From assembly GCF_003096415.1 (NCBI RefSeq), contig NZ_QEKH01000006.1, positions 112,320 to 176,319 of the forward strand: a stretch of 64,000 nt of DNA, written 5' to 3'. Both the position numbers and the translations under genes were made by a program. A model generated the notes under the pieces. The model saw only the letters and a list, made by a program, of their open reading frames with translations. It searched no databases and was not told the DNA's origin. This DNA comes from Victivallis vadensis (GTDB lineage Bacteria > Verrucomicrobiota > Lentisphaeria > Victivallales > Victivallaceae). Shown one piece after another: positions 36,886 to 46,118 of the stretch (the stretch's first letter is position 1; each line of letters starts with the position of its first letter).

Positions 36886-38397
36886 CTATTCCATAAACAG
36901 GTTGCGGCTGGTAAAGACCGGTTCGCTGGTAAGGCGGATGCCGAGCTTGCGCAGTCCCGCCTCGTCTCCGGCGGTCGGCAGATGGCTGATGTGCATTTCG
37001 CAGCCGGCGAGCTGCGGCAGCTTGCGCATCGCGAGGCGGGCCGCCGAATTGGTCGGCACCGAGACGCTGAGCGCCGTCAGCGTCTCGGCGAGGTCGAGGC
37101 TGACTTCGCGGTTCTTGAATACATTTTTCTTGAGCTGGGAAACCGAATCGATCACTTCGGGAGAAAGCATCAGCAGGTCGTCCGGCAGCTTCGCCAGCAG
37201 TTTGATCGCATTGAGGATGCAGCTGGAAGCGGCATGCAGCAGCGGCGAATTCTTGCCGGTCACGATCGTGCCGTCCGGCAGCTCCAGCGCCGCGCCGCAG
37301 TAGACGTTGTTGTTCCCCTTGCCCTGCGTTTCGGCCTCCTTGGCGGCTTTGCGCGCGGGAGCGACCACTTTGCGGTCGAGCTCGGTCACACCGAGGTCGT
37401 CCATCAGCAGCTTGACCCGGTCCACCGCCGCCTTGTCGGCGGTGCCGGTCGCGTAATCGGCCATGTAGCGGAAGTAGCGGCGGATGATCTCCTGAATGGA
37501 AGCCTCGCGCACCACCCGGTCGTCGCTGATCGCGAAGCCGACCCGGTTCACTCCCATGTCGGTCGGGGACTGGTAGAGCTGCTCCGGCTCCATGATCCGC
37601 GCGCAGATGCGCTTGACCACCGGGAAGATTTCGACATCGCGGTTGTAGTTGACCGCCGTCTTTCCGTAGGCTTCGAGGTGATAGGGATCGACCATGTTCA
37701 CATCGGCGAGGTCGGCGGTGGCCGCCTCGTATGCGATGTTCACCGGGTGCTTCAGCGGCAGGTTCCAGACCGGGAAAGTCTCGAATTTGGCGTAGCCGGC
37801 CTTGACGCCGCGCTGAAACTCGTGGTACACCTGCGACAGGCAGGTCGCCATTTTGCCGGAATTGGGGCCGGGGCCGGTCACGATCACGATCGGCTTTTCG
37901 GTTTCGATATAGGAGTTTGCGCCGTAGCCCTTGCGGCTGACGATGGTGTCGAGTTCGGTCGGATATCCCTGAATCGGGCGGTGGGTGTAGACCTTGATGC
38001 CGCGGCGCGAAAGTTTGTTCAGGAAGGTGCGCACCGCCGGCTGGTCCTGATAGCGCGTGACCACGACACCCCGGACCTCCAGCCCCCAGTCGTGCAGGTC
38101 GTCGATGGTGCGCATGGTGTCGGTGTCGTAGGCGACGCCGAAATCGGCGCGCATTTTACGCTGTTCGATGTCCCCGGCGAAAATGCAGATGATGATGTCG
38201 ACCTTGTCCTTGAGCTTCTGCAGCAGCTTGATTTTCGCGTTGGGGTCGAAACCGGGAAGGATGCGCGCGGCGTGGAAATCGCAGATCAGTTTGCCGCCGA
38301 ACTCCAGATAGAGCTTGTCGCCGAACTTGGCGGCCCGTTCCAGAATCGCGTGGGACTGTTCTTCCAAATACTTCTCGCTGTCGAAACCCGGTCTCAT
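36886..38397 (-). CDS. DUF1846 family protein
   Basis: A 503-residue soluble protein of the DUF1846 family, whose usual length is about 500. A P-loop-like VTGPGPNSGKMATC (about 160) and the conserved MRPGFDSEKYLEEQS start are visible. Other family stretches are EFGGKLICDFHAARILPGF and THRPIQGYPTELDTIVS. The start at 38397 is the family's; the longer frame upstream belongs to the relic of the AraC gene. The function of the family is not established. It lies 10 bp upstream of the CE15 gene on the same strand and could share its transcript. Confidence 0.88.
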   Translation of the reverse strand: MRPGFDSEKYLEEQSHAILERAAKFGDKLYLEFGGKLICDFHAARILPGFDPNAKIKLLQKLKDKVDIIICIFAGDIEQRKMRADFGVAYDTDTMRTIDDLHDWGLEVRGVVVTRYQDQPAVRTFLNKLSRRGIKVYTHRPIQGYPTELDTIVSRKGYGANSYIETEKPIVIVTGPGPNSGKMATCLSQVYHEFQRGVKAGYAKFETFPVWNLPLKHPVNIAYEAATADLADVNMVDPYHLEAYGKTAVNYNRDVEIFPVVKRICARIMEPEQLYQSPTDMGVNRVGFAISDDRVVREASIQEIIRRYFRYMADYATGTADKAAVDRVKLLMDDLGVTELDRKVVAPARKAAKEAETQGKGNNNVYCGAALELPDGTIVTGKNSPLLHAASSCILNAIKLLAKLPDDLLMLSPEVIDSVSQLKKNVFKNREVSLDLAETLTALSVSVPTNSAARLAMRKLPQLAGCEMHISHLPTAGDEAGLRKLGIRLTSEPVFTSRNLFME

Positions 38398-38592
38398 AAA
38401 ACTTCCCTCTGCCAAGATGCTGCAAACTGAACAAACATGATTGCAATATAGCTCCGCGCTGTAATTTTTCAAGAATTTTTTACGGAAAAGATTCCCGATT
38501 CCGGCGAAGCGAGGAACCGCTCCGGCAGCTTTCCCGGCTTGCAGCAAGAAGTCATTCGAGGAGCTTGGAAAACGAGCCGGAGAAACGCTTTT

Positions 38593-39143
38593 TCACCTTT
38601 CATCAACTCCCCGACGCGGAGAAGATTGCAGAGGGAGGAATTTGCGGCGATACTCCTGCGGCGACAAAAAAACTTGCGGCGGAACAGCTTGCAGAAATAA
38701 TTGCTCTCCCTGAAACCGCAGCTGTACGCGATTATGGCCATATGGTCGGCGTCGAGCATGAAACCGTCATGCAGCACCGAATCGGCAGTTTTGCCCAGAA
38801 TGGCCTGGCAGACGGCATCTTTTGCCAGATCGGCCAATTCCATTTTCAACCGCTTCGGCAGATAGAGGATGTTGATAATCTCAAATTCGCTCATCTGCCG
38901 GTAGCCGTGCACGCAGCCCGGGGTCACCAGAAACACGCTGCCGGGGCCGACCTGATATTCTCCGGTTTCCGTCAGATGGATACCCGTTCCGGCGCGAACC
39001 AGCACCAATTCGAAGAAATCATGTTCGTGAATAATTTCCGTTGTACCGAAGTACTTCCGTAATCCGACCCAGACGCCGGGCCCGTCCGGGGTGAAGCAGA
39101 GATATTCCGACATCCGCGTTTTGATTTCGGCGCGCAACTCCAA
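38593..39143 (-). pseudogene. decayed AraC-family regulator
   Basis: A cupin-type sensor half is intact (HEHDFFELVLVRAGTG, GPGSVFLVTPGCVHGY), then the sequence jumps from DGFMLDADHMA directly to the second helix-turn-helix (IIAYSCGFRESNYFCKLFRRKF). The linker and first helix-turn-helix, usually more than 60 residues, are missing. In a run of seven A (38666-38672, T on the coding strand) the frame then breaks; another frame continues with the typical LSPQEYRRKF and ends at 38593. A TTG with an upstream AGGAG is the likely old start. Both lesions fall in the DNA-binding half, so the product cannot bind DNA normally. Confidence 0.82.
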
Positions 39144-39230
39144 GTTTCCGTTTCTCCTGCATGTTGTTTTTCCATGTCGTGAATATATCATATTTTACCG
39201 TGTTTATCAATTTTTATTTTTCCGTATCAA

Positions 39231-40163
39231 TTGACGGTCCGCGACCTGTTCGGCAATCCGGTTTGTCAGGGCAAGGCGGCGAACCTCACGCTGAAATTGA
39301 ATGGCGGCCCCCGCTTTCTTTTCGGCAGCGGAAAGCTCCCGGAAACGGCGGCGGAATCCCGAAAGGCATGGATGGAGGAACGCCGCCTCGCCGCCGAAGC
39401 GGAAACGGCGGTGACCCCCCTGCCGGTCATGGAGCTTGAACCAAATGAAAAGCGATCTTTTGAATTCACCATGCCCTCCGGCAGCCGGGCCATCTGGTCG
39501 GAGACGCCGGAATTCCCGGCCGGATTACGGGTCCGAACCGGGCGTGACCGGGTGTCCGGCGAAATCACCGCCGGCAACGGCGCCGAGGCGGGTGTCGTGA
39601 AATTCACTTTCCGCCTTCCTTCGGAGGATATGCCGGAGGTGATCCGGTGGCTCCCGGTCGATGTCGGGAGGCGCAGCTTCATCCGCGGCGGAAGTTTTTT
39701 CCACGATCTCCGGGAGTTTTGCCATCCCGGCGTCCGTGTGGAGGCGGAAGGCGGTGTGGACAACTCCGGCTGCCTCCGCCTCGGCGGCCCGTTCCGCGGC
39801 AGAATCCATCACCTGGAACAGCTCCCGATGCTTCCGGGGCGTCCGCTCCGCTTCAAAGCCATGCTGAAAGGCAGGCTTTCGCCGGATGTGCGGCTTTCCT
39901 TTCACGCGGCGATGTTCTCCGGCGGACATTGGGCCGGAACCTGGAGAATCGCGGCTCTGGGGGAACCGCCGCTGGAGGGGAAAAAATATCCGGGGACACC
40001 CCTGCCGCTTTCGATATCGCCCGACGGGTGGCACGAAGTTTCTGCAGAGCTTCCCGCCGACCGGCTGCCGGGCAAAGCTCTCACGTTGATCTTCTACATC
40101 GACGTCAACGGCGGAGAAGCGGCGGATTGGCTGCTGATCGATAATCTGGAACTTTACCAATAA
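39231..40163 (+). pseudogene. C-terminal fragment of a large secreted glycosidase-like protein
   Basis: An open frame of 310 codons whose first residues (TVRDLFGNPV) look like the inner part of a glycoside hydrolase beta domain, not an N-terminus: there is no signal peptide, no ribosome binding site and only a TTG to start. The end (about 150-310) resembles a jelly-roll carbohydrate-binding domain closing with DWLLIDNLELYQ. The catalytic part is missing. It probably is what remains after a deletion that joined it to the promoter region of the AraC relic. A truncated but expressed protein cannot be excluded. Confidence 0.65.
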
Positions 40164-40179
40164 CCGGAGATTTGAAAAA

Positions 40180-40916
40180 ATGGAACAGAAAACATCATTG
40201 ACGGGAAGTGGAAAAATGGGGAAAAAATATTATTCACGCTTATTTAACTTATTGTGATTGTTGCAATTATCGCTATTCTTGCAGCTATGCTCCTTCCCGC
40301 GCTGAATAAGGCGCGGGAAGCGGCGCGCGCCTCCAGCTGCCTCGGCAATCTCAGGCAGACCATGCAGGGCATGCTGCTGTATGCGGACAACAACAAAGGC
40401 TGGACCGTTCCGAATTGGCGGAGCGGAGTCGGCTGCTGGGGCGATGTGAATGAATTCGGGCTTTTCCCGAACTATCTGCCTCGCGTGGCAGGCAAATGCC
40501 CGGCGGATCCGGTCACATCGATCGGCTCATCCACCGGAATATATGGGATGTATCTTTTTGCCGTAGACTCCGGGCTGGGCAGCAGAGGGGCGGACGCAGC
40601 TTCGGTTCTCGGCAGCGGCGCCTGTATCGAGGCGCCCCCGTGGAGCGGAACCATCTCCTACCGGCCCAGCCTGATGAAGGCTCCCAGCACAACGGTATTC
40701 CTTGCCGACACCCGGGATATCAATAATATCGGTCTTTATATTTTCTCTCCGACCGGAAGCCTCGTTGACAGGGATGGTGTGGCAACCGTTCATAACAACC
40801 GCGCCAACGTCAACTTCTTCGACGGCCATGTCGCCGCCAGAAGCTATACCGAACTGAAAACAGTGACCAACCGTTTCACCCACGTGCTGCAAGCCACTTT
40901 AACCCCTTGGAACTGA
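40180..40916 (+). pseudogene. broken prepilin-headed (GspG-like) secreted protein
   Basis: The likely start ATG at 40180 opens a leader (MEQKTSLTGSGK) that goes out of frame and stops after 25 codons. The frame holding the prepilin motif reads FTLI, then a TAA at 40245-40247, then LIVIVAIIAILAAMLLPALN. The stop replaces the conserved Glu of the type IV prepilin signal (FTLIE). So there is a frameshift and a nonsense mutation. The rest, to 40916, is intact and has a typical C-terminal NFFDGHVAA. It could only be made from the GTG at 40254, without a prepilin signal. Confidence 0.8.
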
Positions 40917-40984
40917 CCTTGAAGTCTGTATGTTAGAGCTTATCCCTAAATAAGCCAAATCATCCTGATGCCGATTCTTTAATT

Positions 40985-41072
40985 TAATGCCGTGTGCAAG
41001 TTTCTTGAACCGGGATTTCGCTCCCTTCGGAGCGACCAAGGCGCTTGCCCCGGACCGCCGGAGACATCTCCC
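40985..41072. repeat. copy of the dispersed repeat (tail module)
   Basis: Begins with GCCGTGTGCAAGTTTCTT, then a GGGATTTCGC block and a CGCTCC/GGAGCG hairpin, the same order as the outer edge of the 9.35-10.07 kb element read in reverse. It ends with CCGGAGACATCTCC. It lies between the convergent broken prepilin gene and the oxidoreductase gene. Confidence 0.7.
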
Positions 41073-41074
41073 TG

Positions 41075-42034
41075 TCAGGGAAAGCGCAGTACGACTTTGC
41101 CGATGTTTTCGTTGCGGCGCAGTATGTTGTGAGCTTCGTCGACCTGGCGGACCGGAAAGACCGCGTGAATATTGGTCACGAGCTTGCCGTCGGTGAAAAG
41201 GGGCCAGAGCTCGCGTTCCAGCGCCTGCAGGATCGCGGCTTTCTCTTCCGGCGTGCGGCTGCGGAGCGTGCTGCCGATCAGCCGGATGCGCTTGCGCCAG
41301 ACGGTTTCGAGGTCGATGGCGGTTTCGGCTCCGCCCAGCGTGGCGATCATGATCCAGCGGCCGCCGAATGCCATGTGACGGAAACATTCGCCCATGAGTT
41401 TCCCGCCGACGCAGTCCAGGGCGACGGTCGGCGGATGGGCGGCGATGACTGTACGGATGTCTTCGGTGTGGTAGTCGATCGCGTAATCGGCGCCGAGTTT
41501 ACGCACGAATGCCGCTTTCTCGGGGGAACCGATGGTGGTGATGACTTCGGCTCCCATCCGTTTGGCGAACTGGATCGCGGCGAGGCCGACGCCGCTGGCT
41601 CCGGCCTGCATATAGAAAACATCGCCCGGCTTCATGCCGCCCGCCTCGTGCATCAGATTGAGGTAGACGGTGCTCCAGACCTCCGGCAGCGAGGCGGCTT
41701 CGATCATCGACAGCCCTTCGGGGACCGGAATAACCATGCCCGCCGGTACGGCGACCAGCTCGGAGTAGCCGCCGCCGCCGAGCAGCGCACAGACTTTATC
41801 GCCCGGCCTGACTTTCGCGTCCGCCGGAGCGGCGACCACTTCGCCGGAGACCTCGAGTCCGCACCACTGCGGCCAACCCTCGGGTGACGCGTAACAGCCG
41901 TCCTTCTGCATCAGGTCGGCGCGGTTGACCGCGGCGGCGCAGACCCGGATCAGCACTTCGCCGTCGCGGGGAACCGGGTCCGGTACTTCGGCCCAGGCGA
42001 AATTGCGGTCGGCGTCGAGAATCATTGCGTGCAT
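41075..42034 (-). CDS. quinone oxidoreductase-like medium-chain dehydrogenase
   Basis: A 319-residue zinc-free MDR enzyme of the quinone oxidoreductase/PIG3 type. The GroES-like half has VNRADLMQKDG, the nucleotide-binding half has QAGASGVGLAAIQFAK (about 141-156). It likely reduces enones or quinones with NADPH. It is the last gene of a four-gene minus-strand operon, 6 bp after the Gfo/Idh gene, so its substrate may be an intermediate made by that pathway. Confidence 0.85.
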   Translation of the reverse strand: MHAMILDADRNFAWAEVPDPVPRDGEVLIRVCAAAVNRADLMQKDGCYASPEGWPQWCGLEVSGEVVAAPADAKVRPGDKVCALLGGGGYSELVAVPAGMVIPVPEGLSMIEAASLPEVWSTVYLNLMHEAGGMKPGDVFYMQAGASGVGLAAIQFAKRMGAEVITTIGSPEKAAFVRKLGADYAIDYHTEDIRTVIAAHPPTVALDCVGGKLMGECFRHMAFGGRWIMIATLGGAETAIDLETVWRKRIRLIGSTLRSRTPEEKAAILQALERELWPLFTDGKLVTNIHAVFPVRQVDEAHNILRRNENIGKVVLRFP

Positions 42035-42040
42035 GGCATC

Positions 42041-43060
42041 TTATCTCCAGCGGTTGTATCCGGCGGCGGCCAGTGTGACTTCGTGCACCAGATAATCGTG
42101 TTCATACGTGTACGGGTTGGCAATCTCGCCCCGGATGATCCGGGCCAATTCGAGCAGCTGGGCCTCGTAGCGGTCCGCCTGCGGTGGAAAACGGAGCGTA
42201 TGCTTGCCGGCGGGAAATTCTCCGGCGGCGGCCGCGAGGTTTAAGGAGAGCTCGACCGGTTTTCCGTCGAAACGCTCCAGCGGATTGAAGGCGATCGAAC
42301 CGTTGGTACCGACGATCTTCATGCGGCGTCCGTCCGTATCGGCGATGTCCTTGCTGCAGGAGCGGAGGGTTACGGTTGCATGCGGATATTCCAGAACCGC
42401 CATGCAGTTGTTCCGGATCGCGGCCGGATAACCCGGCGCGGATTTCAGGAACGGCGTCACGTTTTCCGGGCGCCCCAGAGCGGCGGCCACGAAGTCAATC
42501 AGATGGCAGCCGAGGTTGTACATGATTCCGCCTGCGAATTTGCCGATGTACTCCTGATAGGGTTCGCCGCCGTAACAGTGGTTCATATCGGCTTCCAGCT
42601 CGAACACCTCGCCGATCAGCTTGTTACGGATCGCGGCGATACAGAACTGAAACGCGGGATTGCCGCGGAACATGAAGCCCATCTGGAACGGAAGATTCCG
42701 CTCTTTGCAGCCGTCGAGCAGCGTTTTGTACAGCGCGAGGTCCTCGCCGCCGGGCTTGTCCATGTGCATGGCCAGATTGCGCTCCATGCAGCGCAGCGCG
42801 ACCGGGACGAGTTCGTTGTTCGGCACCTCCACGGTGACGGCCTGAAGACCGGGCATATTGAACGCCTCATCGAGCGTCAGTTTCCGCAATCCCTCGTAGG
42901 GTTTTACAAAATCGTTACCGAAACGCGGCGATTTGGAGAATTCCCGGTCGTCGACATAACCGACGATATCGAACACCTCAGGCAGTTTCCGCAGCGAATA
43001 CATTTTCCCGTTGGCATGTTCGTGCGTGATGCCGATCTGGGCGATTCTGATTCTATCCAT
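42041..43060 (-). CDS. Gfo/Idh/MocA family oxidoreductase
   Basis: A 339-residue NAD(P)-dependent sugar or cyclitol dehydrogenase-like protein. The N-terminal Rossmann part opens with IAQIGITHEHANGKM, unusual in lacking a clean GxGxxG, and the family catalytic region HMDKPGGEDL (EKP-type Lys) is present. The C-terminal beta sheet contains GGIMYNLGCHLIDF, the usual active-site helix with its His. It sits between the epimerase-like gene and the quinone oxidoreductase gene. Confidence 0.85.
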   Translation of the reverse strand: MDRIRIAQIGITHEHANGKMYSLRKLPEVFDIVGYVDDREFSKSPRFGNDFVKPYEGLRKLTLDEAFNMPGLQAVTVEVPNNELVPVALRCMERNLAMHMDKPGGEDLALYKTLLDGCKERNLPFQMGFMFRGNPAFQFCIAAIRNKLIGEVFELEADMNHCYGGEPYQEYIGKFAGGIMYNLGCHLIDFVAAALGRPENVTPFLKSAPGYPAAIRNNCMAVLEYPHATVTLRSCSKDIADTDGRRMKIVGTNGSIAFNPLERFDGKPVELSLNLAAAAGEFPAGKHTLRFPPQADRYEAQLLELARIIRGEIANPYTYEHDYLVHEVTLAAAGYNRWR

Positions 43061-43078
43061 TTTTGAGTTCCTTCCGGC

Positions 43079-44080
43079 TTACCGCATGGCAGCGAGGTAG
43101 TCGTCCATCCGGCGGTTGACGGGCCACGGATAGTCTTTGGGACAGCGGGAAATCTCCCTTTCAAGGCCGTCGTACAGGGGCGTCAGTTCCGACTGGCTGA
43201 TCCCGGTTGCCGCGAGCACCTTGGAGTTGTCCATGATCCGGTCGAAGAGGCGGTCATATTCGAGCTGCCAGCGCGCGCCGAAGTCATACGGGTCGGGCCG
43301 CAGGATGCGGATATAATCCTCCTTGTCCACCCAGACCGCTTCGAGGTTGCAGATCGCCTTGTAATAGTCGGCGATTTCGCCCCAGCTGTGGTGTTCGGCG
43401 GTGGCGACGGTGAAGGCTTCGCCGCGCGCGTGCTCGTTGAACAAAAGCCCCGCGATCATCCGGGCGACATCGCCGCCCCAGCTCATCGTCGCCTGAACGT
43501 TCCGCGCCTGTTCCGGGAGGACGACGGCTTTCCCGGCGAAGGCCCGCCCCACGGTGTCCGGCGCTTCCAGCGTCACGAGCTGGTTGCGCAAATAGGAATA
43601 GGTGATGGCGGGGCGGACGATGGTCCAGTTCCGGTTCGGCAGCGCGCGCAGGATGTTTTCGCCGCGCGCCTTGTAGACGGAATAGTCGTCCGAATTGCGC
43701 AGCACAAGGTTGTCGGCGGTGTCGAGCAGCCGCGGCGAACTCTCTTTGACCGGATGCTCCTTGTCGTCGTAGATGCGGTAGGTCGACAAATAGACGTAGT
43801 GGTCCGTATGCGCCGGCAGGAACGCCAAAGCGCCGGGAAGCTCGGCGGTGGAGTAGATCATGAAGTCGACGATGCCGTCGCAGCCGTTCGCCAGAAGCCG
43901 TTTCAGGACTTCCCGGTCCTTGGCGTCGGCTTTGATGCAGTTCACGTTGGGCCTGTCGGATTTCACTTCGTCGAGGGAAACGGCATCGACCTGATAACCC
44001 AGATCGGCAAGCAGCGGAACCAGATAGCGGCCCATCGCGCCGGTGGCGCCGAGAACGAGGACTTTGCGTGGAGTATTCAT
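43079..44080 (-). CDS. NAD-dependent epimerase/dehydratase family protein
   Basis: A 333-residue extended short-chain dehydrogenase. The nucleotide-binding motif LGATGAMGRYL is at about 10-20. The active-site segment is modified: the region normally SxS...YxxxK reads YLSTYRIYDD and DDYSVYKARGE, keeping a Tyr-x-x-x-Lys-like pair only loosely (YSVYKA). It may act as an isomerase, dehydratase or redox enzyme on a sugar-like compound. It is the second gene of the operon beginning with the AroD-like gene. Confidence 0.83.
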   Translation of the reverse strand: MNTPRKVLVLGATGAMGRYLVPLLADLGYQVDAVSLDEVKSDRPNVNCIKADAKDREVLKRLLANGCDGIVDFMIYSTAELPGALAFLPAHTDHYVYLSTYRIYDDKEHPVKESSPRLLDTADNLVLRNSDDYSVYKARGENILRALPNRNWTIVRPAITYSYLRNQLVTLEAPDTVGRAFAGKAVVLPEQARNVQATMSWGGDVARMIAGLLFNEHARGEAFTVATAEHHSWGEIADYYKAICNLEAVWVDKEDYIRILRPDPYDFGARWQLEYDRLFDRIMDNSKVLAATGISQSELTPLYDGLEREISRCPKDYPWPVNRRMDDYLAAMR

Positions 44081-44102
44081 GTCGCTTTTCTCCTTCGGGA
44101 GG

Positions 44103-44876
44103 TTACAGGTTGTTGATGTTCCAGTGCATATTCTGCAGTACGGTTTTCATCGCGCGGATGGTGGGCTGCCCCATGCCGTAGCGCGGTTCGTAGCGGGAAA
44201 CCGCGAAAAGGATCGACACGCCGAGCGCCGGCCCCATGAAGCGGTGCGGACGGCTGTAACTGCCGTTGCAGAGGTGGATGAACGGCAGTTTGAGTTCGCG
44301 TTTCAGCAGCAGCGTGGTGCGGAACGCCTCGGCCAGTTCGTCATCGCTGTTCACCGTGGTCACGATCTTTACCACATCCGCGTCGCGTTTCGCGGTCTCC
44401 GACAGGTGTTCGAGCACCTGTTCCGCCGTGCGGGGACACTGCATGTGCGACGAGATCACCACATCGGCCCCCTTGCCGTGAATCCGGTCGATCAGCCGCT
44501 TCTGCTTATCGACGGCGGCCTGATTGCGGGTCAGTTCCATCGGGGAGGGATCGTACAGGTCCCCCATCACGTCGATGATCGAAGCGCCCGCGTCGGCGGC
44601 GGCGAGCAGCACCTCCTGCCGGGCGTCGTCGCCGAGATGCTGCTGCGGATCGTTGCGGTAGAAACAGAACATGAAAGGCAGCCGCACCGCGTCGATCACC
44701 CCTTTGAGCGCGTCGCGCTTGCGGAATTCCGGCTTCAGGTCCCCCAGGTCGACCGCGAGGCCGTCCGCTCCTTCAAATTCGCAATTCCGCGCTTCGGCGG
44801 TCAGCTCCGCCGGCGTCTGCCCGGCGAAGATTCCGGTGACGACCGGATCGGGCTGGTTGAGAAAGGTTCGTTTCAT
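44103..44876 (-). CDS. type I 3-dehydroquinate dehydratase-like protein
   Basis: A 257-residue TIM-barrel protein resembling AroD. The catalytic pair is in place: His144 (VVISSHMQC) and the Schiff-base Lys170 (DADVVKIVTT). The normal SMG/SR substrate loop is altered to NGSYSRPHRFMGPALG. The start at 44876 has AGGAGG upstream; an earlier in-frame start lacks one. Its place at the head of a catabolic operon and next to a LacI regulator suggests it acts in the breakdown of a carbocyclic or keto-sugar acid, not in aromatic synthesis; this is an inference. Confidence 0.8.
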   Translation of the reverse strand: MKRTFLNQPDPVVTGIFAGQTPAELTAEARNCEFEGADGLAVDLGDLKPEFRKRDALKGVIDAVRLPFMFCFYRNDPQQHLGDDARQEVLLAAADAGASIIDVMGDLYDPSPMELTRNQAAVDKQKRLIDRIHGKGADVVISSHMQCPRTAEQVLEHLSETAKRDADVVKIVTTVNSDDELAEAFRTTLLLKRELKLPFIHLCNGSYSRPHRFMGPALGVSILFAVSRYEPRYGMGQPTIRAMKTVLQNMHWNINNL

Positions 44877-44966
44877 AAACGGGTCCTCCTGTTTTTCCTG
44901 TGAATAACAATACTCTCCTGCCGCTTCCGGTACAACCGGCGTTTTCCACTGTTTCTGAAAAGTATC

Positions 44967-45008
44967 ATGCAATCGCGGCTTGATTCTCAAAAGAAAACCC
45001 GTTATATT
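44967..45008 (+). promoter_or_regulatory. promoter of the LacI-family gene, with possible operator half
   Basis: TTGATT (44980-44985) and TATATT (45003-45008) with an ideal 17-bp spacer. Just upstream, ATGCAATCG (44967-44975) equals nine bases of one half of the palindromic operator at the mannosidase promoter read on its minus strand. Confidence 0.55.
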
Positions 45009-45040
45009 GAAACTGCATCAAAACAAAGGGAACTCTTGCA

Positions 45041-46006
45041 ATGACGATCTCGGAAATCGCCCGGCTGGCCGGGGTGTCGACTTCGACGGTGTCGCGGGTG
45101 TTCAGCCATCACCCGAATATCCGCGAAGATGTGCGTGCGCGGGTGCTGGCGGCGGCGCGCGAACACGGCTACCATCCGCGCCTCTCCAGCAAACAGCGGA
45201 ATGTGGTGATCGTGACGCCCTACGATTCGGTCTATCCGGTCCAGAGCTGCGTGGATATGATTTTAATGGCGCTGATGCGGGAGCTGCCGCGCCGCGGTTT
45301 CCGGCTGGAGGTGCTGCCGTGCAACAACCTCGAACGGCTGGAAAGCATCCAGTTCTGCGGCGCGGTCGCGGTCGGCGCGGAGCCGGGCGACTTCAAAGGC
45401 TGGTCCGAACGCTTCCCGGTGCCGCTGGTGATCGTGGACCGCGCCGCGCAGCCGGTTTCGCCGGACGTCTGCTTCGTGCACTCCGACGAACGGCAGGGCA
45501 TGACACTGGCGATCGATCACCTGTACCGGCGGGGCTGCCGCCGGATCGGCTGCATCATCCACGGCGATCCCGGCACCGGCAACGCCGACATCCGTCACGC
45601 CGCGATCCTGGCCGCGCTGCGCGAACGCAAACTGCCGGTCGAGGAGCCGCTGATCTGTTTCTCCGGCCCCGGTTCCGACCGCTATGTCGAGCTGATCGGC
45701 AAACTGCTGCGGCAGCGGGCCGACGCGCTGTTCTGTCCCGGCGGAAACGCCGGAATCGTATCGCTGTACGCGCTTTCCTTGTTCAACCGGCAGCTTCCGG
45801 CGGATATTTCGCTGATCGCCTCCGAACAGACCTTCTTCTCGCAGCACGCGGTGCCGCCGCAGACCACGATCAGCCCGGATTATCCGGCCATCGCCGCCGC
45901 CACCGCCGACGTGTTGGAAAGGCGGCTGGACGGAACGCCGGTTCCGACCGATGCCGCCACGCTGCCGTACCGGCTGATTTCACGCGAAAGCGTCCGGGCA
46001 CAGTAA
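45041..46006 (+). CDS. LacI-family transcriptional regulator
   Basis: A 321-residue regulator. The N-terminal helix-turn-helix (ISEIARLAGVSTSTVSRVF, 3-21) and hinge (HGYHPRLSS) are typical. The rest is a periplasmic-binding-protein-like sensor domain, somewhat short, with HSDERQGMTLAIDHL and ISPDYPAIAAATADVL. It is divergent from the AroD-like operon with 164 bp between, so that operon is the most likely target. A half-site shared with the mannosidase operator hints at a second target. Ligand unknown. Confidence 0.88.
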   Translation: MTISEIARLAGVSTSTVSRVFSHHPNIREDVRARVLAAAREHGYHPRLSSKQRNVVIVTPYDSVYPVQSCVDMILMALMRELPRRGFRLEVLPCNNLERLESIQFCGAVAVGAEPGDFKGWSERFPVPLVIVDRAAQPVSPDVCFVHSDERQGMTLAIDHLYRRGCRRIGCIIHGDPGTGNADIRHAAILAALRERKLPVEEPLICFSGPGSDRYVELIGKLLRQRADALFCPGGNAGIVSLYALSLFNRQLPADISLIASEQTFFSQHAVPPQTTISPDYPAIAAATADVLERRLDGTPVPTDAATLPYRLISRESVRAQ

Positions 46007-46118
46007 AAATCCTGTAAAATAACAACTTGAGATGTGGCAAAAACGCAATTGCGCGTTTATATTAAGAACGATATTCTATGTAATTCGAGACAGTTGCAAC
46101 CAAGTCAGGAAGTGGAAA

